Shown piece after piece: positions 6,001 to 8,814 of a DNA stretch of 8,814 nt. A program made the translations under genes and the position numbers. The notes under the pieces were generated by a model, which ran no database searches, was not told the origin of the DNA, and saw nothing but the letters and a program-made list of their open reading frames with translations. The stretch comes from Schlesneria sp. (GTDB lineage: Bacteria; Planctomycetota; Planctomycetia; Planctomycetales; Planctomycetaceae), in NCBI GenBank assembly GCA_025353525.1, contig JANXOO010000945.1:1-8814 (forward strand). The letters are read 5' to 3'. How positions within the stretch are numbered: position 1 is the stretch's first letter; each line of letters opens with the position of its first letter.

Positions 6001-8814
6001 GAACTTGTGGTGGTATCGAACGATTGCGACGTCGTCAGCGCCCCCGTCTGCAGGTTGACTCCTTCTCCCGCCACCGAAGTACGATAGGCGGAGCCAGTAT
6101 CATCAGTCATGACGTTCGATTGAAGCGAGACGGTTTGGCTCGGTACACCGGAAAGAATCGTTTCATTGGAGAGAATCGGCTCGTCATACAGTGAATTCTG
6201 GTTGAGATCGGCCGCTCCGAGTAGCGTACTGGGGAGGTCGGTGGTGATGTAATTCTGTGAGGCGGTCGGCTGCTGAACGAGATTCACCCTGATGCCGCGG
6301 GGCATGCTGAAGACGATATTGTCCGTCGCGGCAACGTACATCTGATTGGTCTCAACGGCACCAACAGTCCCAAAGGGGCTGTAAACAACTAATCCGAAGG
6401 CGTTATTGACAATTGGCTGCGTTGCATTGCCTGATGCGAGGCCGACGACATAGTCTCCGTCCACATTCTGGTTCCTCGTCGCTTGTCCTGTGAGGTCGTA
6501 TGCGGAAAGCGGGACGGGGCTAATATCGTTGGCAGTCACGGGAACGTTGTAGTAGCGAAACGCACTCCCCTGCACTGCGATGACGCCATTCGGAGCTTGC
6601 AATGTCGGTGATGGATCGTTGACCGTGACCGTTGCGCGGCCCTGTTGTTCGCTGACCATGGAATTGGCCGTGCCATAGTTATAACTAAAGACTTCCTTGT
6701 ATGAGCCGAAAAGCGTGACTTGGTCCCCCACGTTTTTGTTTTGAGCTGGACCAGCCAGATCGACAAAGTACGGCTGGTTCGGTGAGTATGTTGCCACGCC
6801 GGGACCGTTCGGCGATGCGGCGTTCGAGATTGATAAGGTGCCACGTAGCCCTTGCTCGATGTTGGCATCGGTCCCGCCACCGGATGCCGTACCGCTCATG
6901 AGCAAAAAGCTGTGAGTCGTTATGCCTGGTCCATTCAATTCTCCGAATTGGATATAGTCGTAGCTGTAGCCAGACACGGTCTTGCCGGTAGTGCTGTTCG
7001 GGCTGATTTTCCATTGGTAGTTCGACGCGCCCAGCCCCATTGCCAGGGCAACCGACGAAGCAATCTGTGCAGTTGTTCCCGTAAGGGCTTGCTGAGCGAT
7101 TCCGTCGAGCTTCCAGTTCAGTGTCCAGGTATAGGGGGAAGAACCTGTCGTAGATGAAAAACCAGGCGCATAGAATCCGTTGTCGAGCACATCGACGGTG
7201 GAGAGTGTGGCCGTGGTGGCGATCACGGGAATAAGAGCGGGACTCGAAACGGTCCGCAATGTACTCGGGTCGATCAGTGTTCCGTTGTTGGTTCCTGTAA
7301 ACACGGGCGATGCGTTGGGAGTATCACCAGGTATGTCGTTTGCCCGTACATCGAATGTGACATTGTTTGCATACGATGTTGTGAATGACTGAGGCTTGTA
7401 AATGACCGACGCGGCGGCGACACGGGTCACCGTCACGGTTGCAACCGGCGAAGCGGGGATCGAGCCGTCGCCTTTGATCAACTGGTATTGGATTGTATCC
7501 TGATCGGCCGTGCTGTTCGCATTAAAAGCATAGTGGACCGTACCATCGGGGTTCAATGATACCGTGCCATTCGCCGGTGTTCCGACGAATTGCACGCTGA
7601 ACGCGGAACCCGAACCAAGTGGCAATGATGGGAAATCGGGGTTGTTGGCCATGACATTGATATCTGTCGAGTTGACTCCGACGGGAATCGCAGCGGAGAT
7701 CGGCGCGGGATTGATCAATTCCAGTCGGACCGCGTTCGCGACAGCATTGTCTTTCATCCCGCCGGGAACATCCAACCTCACTGCGATTTTCTGGTTGCTG
7801 GCAGTGACCTGGATGACTCCCAAATTGTTCCAACCGACCAGTTGCCCATTGACCGTTTCAAAGAAGTCGCTGGGGGCAACAGCCTGCTGCATCACGTACG
7901 AGTTTTGAGACAAGACGGAAGACGAACTGTTTTGCAGCATCACCGTATACGGCGCATAGACCAGGTTCGTGCCAGACAGGAACGTTCCTGCCCAGGTTGT
8001 CGCTACCCGATACATTCCTGGCGTGAGACTGCCGGTCGTTGCCCATGTTGCCGACTGCGTCGTACCGCTGCTGGCGGACCCATTTGAAGCATATTCTGTC
8101 GTATTGCCGCCTGGAGCAGCGAAGCCGTTGGCCGTGATGACCGAACCGCCCGTCGTGGGGAATGTCGTCGTGAACGTTCCTCCACCTGTCTGTGTCGTTG
8201 ACGCATCGATATATGTCACAGTATCGGGTGCAACCGCTGTTGCTGACAATGTTAACGTAAAGGGGCTATTGGCATCGTTGGAAGGGATCGACAGCGGGCT
8301 TGAGACCGTTCCTGAGGACGAATTGGTAAATGTGAGGATCAGTGTCTCGGATGCACCGGGTGCCAGCGGACTGGTCGGCTGACTCGCGACGGCAAAATTC
8401 GTTGGAGGTATGATCGTTCCGGTAAAGTTCAGTGCTGCCGTCCCGGTATTTGTAAATACAAGATCGATGGTTGCAGTTTGTCCAGTCAACACTTGCCCGA
8501 AATCAAGCGTCGCTCCCGATGTTAACGGAACTCCGTCATGACTCACCTGAAGTTGCGGTATTGCTGCGCTGACGGTGAGCGTGAAGTTCTGCGTCGCGGC
8601 CGTTCCAACCCCGTTAGCGGCCGTAAACGTCAAGGGGTACGTACCAACTGTCCCGGCGGCGGGCGTGCCGTTCAGGACGCCGGTTGTGGCATTGAATGTC
8701 ACGCCGGTCGGCAGAGTTCCCGTTTCAGTCCAAGTCACGGCGGGGAAGCCGGTCGCCGTCGCAGTGAACGTGCCTGCCGTTCCCACGGTGAAAGTGGCAC
8801 TCGCCGCACTCGTA
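1..8814 (-). CDS. Giant multidomain YD-repeat / RHS-family protein, internal fragment open at both ends
   Basis: The frame read from 8813 down to 3 has 2,937 consecutive sense codons in my translation, with no stop and no start that fits the domain layout; start and stop lie outside the window. The chain holds adhesin-type beta domains (window residues 1-468), an unassigned linker (469-917), an RHS shell entry (918-1256), about 28 YD-type repeats and the RHS-associated core (2860 to the end). Composition is rich in Thr, Ser, Gly and Asn, poor in Lys, and I read no Cys, which suits an exported protein. RHS/YD proteins form hollow beta shells that enclose or present a variable C-terminal domain; here that end is beyond base 1. 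A Sec signal peptide would lie beyond base 8814. The YD/RHS assignment is firm. Surface display and any toxin or adhesive role are inferred. No neighbouring gene or regulation can be seen. Confidence 0.96.
3..236 (-). other. RHS-associated core domain, cut at the window edge, window residues 2860-2937
   Basis: The stretch FTSVWPLFDNEGTVNDLYVT corresponds to the core's 'W...D.LGT...L.D..G' signature (Trp at 222-224). It continues GESVQFDAFGNIASNT ('YD.FG'), then YGIYYGGHQQDAGTNLYYAN, matching 'F.G...D..TGLYY.R'. The next residues of the family, RYYDP..GRF...DP, should fall just left of base 1. In RHS effectors the core ends at a cleavage or release site, after which the sequence is variable and often toxic. 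Whether this protein has such a tip cannot be seen here. Confidence 0.9.
237..401 (-). other. Pre-core hairpin linking YD repeats to the RHS core
   Basis: After the last tight repeat (YNYDGLDRRVGQTV) the chain reads STGYVFAGGNSEVVAQL, then TNLWIPGYNQLLESD and a Ser/Gly turn before the core. This matches the segment preceding the RHS-associated core in many bacterial proteins ('Y.YDG...V.E.......RYLWG...DQLLA'). It confirms that the reading frame is still intact close to the C-terminal end and that the core follows in register. Confidence 0.8.
402..4427 (-). repeat. Series of about 26 YD (RHS) repeats forming the shell wall
   Basis: Tyr-Asp or close variants in the YD consensus occur at approximately 4407, 4095, 3495, 3282 (YN), 3171 (YN), 2925, 2805 (YN), 2709, 2640, 2508, 2427, 2352 (VD), 2280, 2205, 1776, 1572, 1374 (FD), 1284, 1185 (YN), 954, 873, 780, 717, 630, 543 and 459. 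Examples are YTYDAFGNV, MIYDGLGDV, FVYDGLGRV, YQYDGEGNRISR and YTYDNRNRL. In RHS, TcB/TcC and teneurin proteins such repeats spiral into a closed beta shell. Spacing is irregular from 4427 to about 960 (69 to 600 bases) but close to 63-93 bases between 960 and 459. They are protein-level repeats; the DNA copies are too diverged to be direct repeats. Confidence 0.93.
4428..4997 (-). other. 190-residue non-YD insertion in the shell, window residues 1273-1462
   Basis: Between the first YD repeat and the next clear one (FGYDNRGQL at about 4415) lies a stretch with no YD motif. It starts LAPPGGSVVKTLNASV, includes LWTRNFGYSQISDIYISD, HPVTVMGIPGSDFLITSAGG, NPISVALITPDQTLTGSSAG and FRILRVTIGGATPSGSEVAI, and ends GGTSDIAQ. 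It looks like two small beta domains of about 80-100 residues. There is no Cys and no intein block. It may decorate the outside of the shell or protrude into the cavity. I recognise no family, and function is unknown. Confidence 0.6.
4998..5045 (-). repeat. First YD-type repeat, separated from the others
   Basis: The residues TTFAYNTSNQLTAIT fit the YD consensus (aromatic-x-Y-D/N-x-x-G/N-x-L-x-x-I), with Tyr at 5028-5030 and Asn in place of Asp. The preceding LDGSATTF is the common linking strand between repeats. It is cut off from the next repeat by the 190-residue insertion. Confidence 0.75.
5046..6062 (-). other. RHS shell entry segment preceding the YD repeats, window residues 918-1256
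   Basis: The segment begins GVNLQTGALTTSQSFD, the usual 'NL.TG.L..S' opening of YD/RHS proteins where the shell starts, followed by NPFELMYSSNTAG ('L.YNS' type). Next is a beta domain with WPANWASRPTTMTVRLQWYAP, ETTFSLAGIP and WTTGMYEYELSAFD, matching the 'W......T....L.W....L..G.Y.Y.....' segment common in large RHS proteins. Then come NPFAGIGAGWDISGIP (the 'PFG.GW.L.G...L' motif, Trp codon at 5490-5492), WVYDRAALSFGQG and LQWYYKTTDGTVYTFQE ('DGT.Y.F'). In relatives this part caps the shell. This is strong support that the gene is RHS-type and not merely YD-like. Confidence 0.88.
6063..6596 (-). other. Unassigned 178-residue pre-shell linker, window residues 740-917
   Basis: This segment sits between the Ig-like regions and the RHS shell. 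It starts with APNGVIAVQGSAFRYYNVPVTANDI, which again resembles a cadherin-like strand, passes through YVAATDNIVFSMPRGIRVNL, and ends with LLGAADLNQNSLYDEPILSN and VMTDDTGSAYRTSVAGE, directly before the shell-opening GVNLQTGALT. The DLNQNSLYDE stretch is Asp/Asn-rich and loosely resembles a calcium-binding loop, but I would not call it one. Its position suggests a spacer or lid-supporting segment. I do not recognise a family. Confidence 0.45.
6597..7409 (-). other. Unassigned 271-residue beta-rich region, window residues 469-739
   Basis: It opens like another cadherin-like domain (NNVTFDVRANDIPGD) but then departs from any family I recognise. Visible parts are a strand pair around PYTWTLNWKLDGIAQQAL, a helix-like AQIASSVALAMGLGASNYQW, an aromatic stretch SGYSYDYIQFGELNG and a final Ig-like strand set ending GRATVTVNDPSPTLQ. 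The ending resembles the last strands of an Ig fold, so this may be two diverged Ig domains with a long insertion. Base composition is more A+T-rich at third positions than in the RHS repeats: in a hand sample of 90 codons near 6680-6950, 53 ended in G or C. Confidence 0.5.
7410..7697 (-). other. Cadherin-like / Big_9-type Ig domain, window residues 373-468
   Basis: The stretch contains VNSTDINVMANNPDFP, then VQFVGTPANGTVSLNPDGTVHYAF, then DQDTIQYQLIKGDG and a closing VATVTVTRV strand. The 'NGTVSLNPDGTVHYAF....DTIQYQ' core is the signature of tandem bacterial cadherin-like / Big_9 domains, normally about 90-100 residues, as here. Such domains rigidify adhesins, often with calcium bound by Asp and Asn residues; Asp and Asn are present but sites cannot be assigned by eye. 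It is followed by a related-looking start (YANNVTFDVRANDIPGD), so a second, diverged copy may begin at about 7409. Confidence 0.75.
7698..8225 (-). other. Golvesin-C-terminal-like beta domain, window residues 197-372
   Basis: After a variable start (DTVTYIDASTTQTGGG) comes the pattern seen in golvesin C-terminal / xanthan-lyase-type domains: an aromatic Ser/Gly-rich strand, SATWATTGSLTPGMYRVATTW, NLVYAPYTV, a polar hairpin with VNGQLVGWNNLGVI, and the closing VANAVRLELI, matching the usual 'ADAVR' ending. These are beta-sandwich modules in secreted enzymes and giant surface proteins, with a suspected carbohydrate or cell-surface binding role that is not proved for this type. The central hairpin is longer than usual, with an extra VMQQAVAPSDFF stretch. 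The assignment rests on motif order and is less certain than that of the flanking domains. Confidence 0.62.
8226..8561 (-). other. Choice-of-anchor-D / ASH-like beta domain, window residues 85-196
   Basis: The segment runs from IPQLQVSHDG through LDFGQVLTGQTATIDLVFTN, LAPGASETLILTF and SIPSNDANSPFTLTLSATA. The order 'FG.V..G....-TN.G', then 'L.PG....-F.P', then 'SND...P....L.GTA' is typical of choice-of-anchor-D / HYDIN/ASH-like domains, which are about 100 residues and seven-stranded. In bacteria they are found in large extracellular proteins carrying various surface anchors. It directly follows the Ig domain with almost no linker. The role is probably structural; the anchor itself would be elsewhere in the protein. 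Confidence 0.82.
8562..8813 (-). other. Putative Ig domain (He_PIG-type), window residues 1-84
   Basis: The translation shows the hallmarks of the He_PIG family: an FTVGTAGTFTATATGFP opening, then LPTGVTFN, TTGVLNGTP and GTYPLTFTAANG, closing with FTLTV. These domains often occur in tandem in large secreted bacterial proteins and act as structural or adhesive spacers. The window cuts in right at the domain's start, and the leading residues look like a linker, so further Ig-type domains probably lie to the right of 8814. The family assignment is by motif recognition; no binding partner can be read from it. Confidence 0.85.

Noticed and set aside
7564..8382. Plus-strand frames at 7564-7908 and 7969-8382 that translate into fairly protein-like, Val/Pro-rich sequences
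   Set aside because: They lie antisense to clear Ig, anchor-D and golvesin-like domains. Their look comes from complementing Thr- and Asn-rich codons (ACG to CGT, AAC to GTT). They show no recognisable domain.
3..8813. An in-frame ATG inside the window as the true start of a shorter gene
   Set aside because: In-frame Met codons fall within folded domains with open reading frame and domain continuity on both sides, and I saw no signal peptide after any of them.
1..8814. tRNA, rRNA, promoters or terminators
   Set aside because: No such element is evident by eye, and the uninterrupted coding frame leaves no intergenic space for one.

Overview
The whole 8814-base window lies inside one very long protein-coding gene on the minus strand, read from base 8813 down to base 3. 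Translated by hand, this frame is open for 2,937 codons. I found no stop and no frameshift, and the frame phase agrees at the points I checked (about 8556, 5490, 2508 and 222). Neither the start codon nor the stop codon is in the window, so the gene continues past both edges. Callers that require a start and a stop inside the window miss it and report only short shadow frames, mostly on the plus strand.

The product is a giant YD-repeat / RHS-family surface or secreted protein. Residue numbers here count from the first complete codon in the window, not from the true N-terminus. In protein order (right to left in coordinates) it has: a putative-Ig (He_PIG-type) domain at 8562-8813; a choice-of-anchor-D / ASH-like domain at 8226-8561; a golvesin-C-terminal-like beta domain at 7698-8225; a cadherin-like / Big_9-type domain at 7410-7697; about 450 residues of unassigned beta-rich linker at 6063-7409; the RHS shell entry segment at 5046-6062; a first YD repeat followed by a 190-residue non-YD insertion at 4428-4997; a long series of YD repeats from 4427 to about 400; and the RHS-associated core at 3-236. 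The window stops just before the expected RYYDP-type end of the core, where a variable C-terminal domain would begin.

The organism is probably a planctomycete or a similar environmental bacterium with very large secreted proteins. This rests on the combination of Ig-like, golvesin-like and YD/RHS modules in one huge chain, the Thr/Ser/Gly/Asn-rich composition without cysteine, and the moderately high G+C. It is an inference from architecture, not a species identification.

I found no RNA gene, mobile element, CRISPR array, promoter or terminator, and none is expected inside an uninterrupted coding region. The modules suggest that the N-terminal adhesin-like domains display or anchor the protein, while the YD repeats form a hollow beta shell that in characterised relatives (Tc toxin TcB/TcC, bacterial Rhs effectors, teneurins) encloses or presents a C-terminal domain. 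That cargo, if there is one, lies left of base 1.
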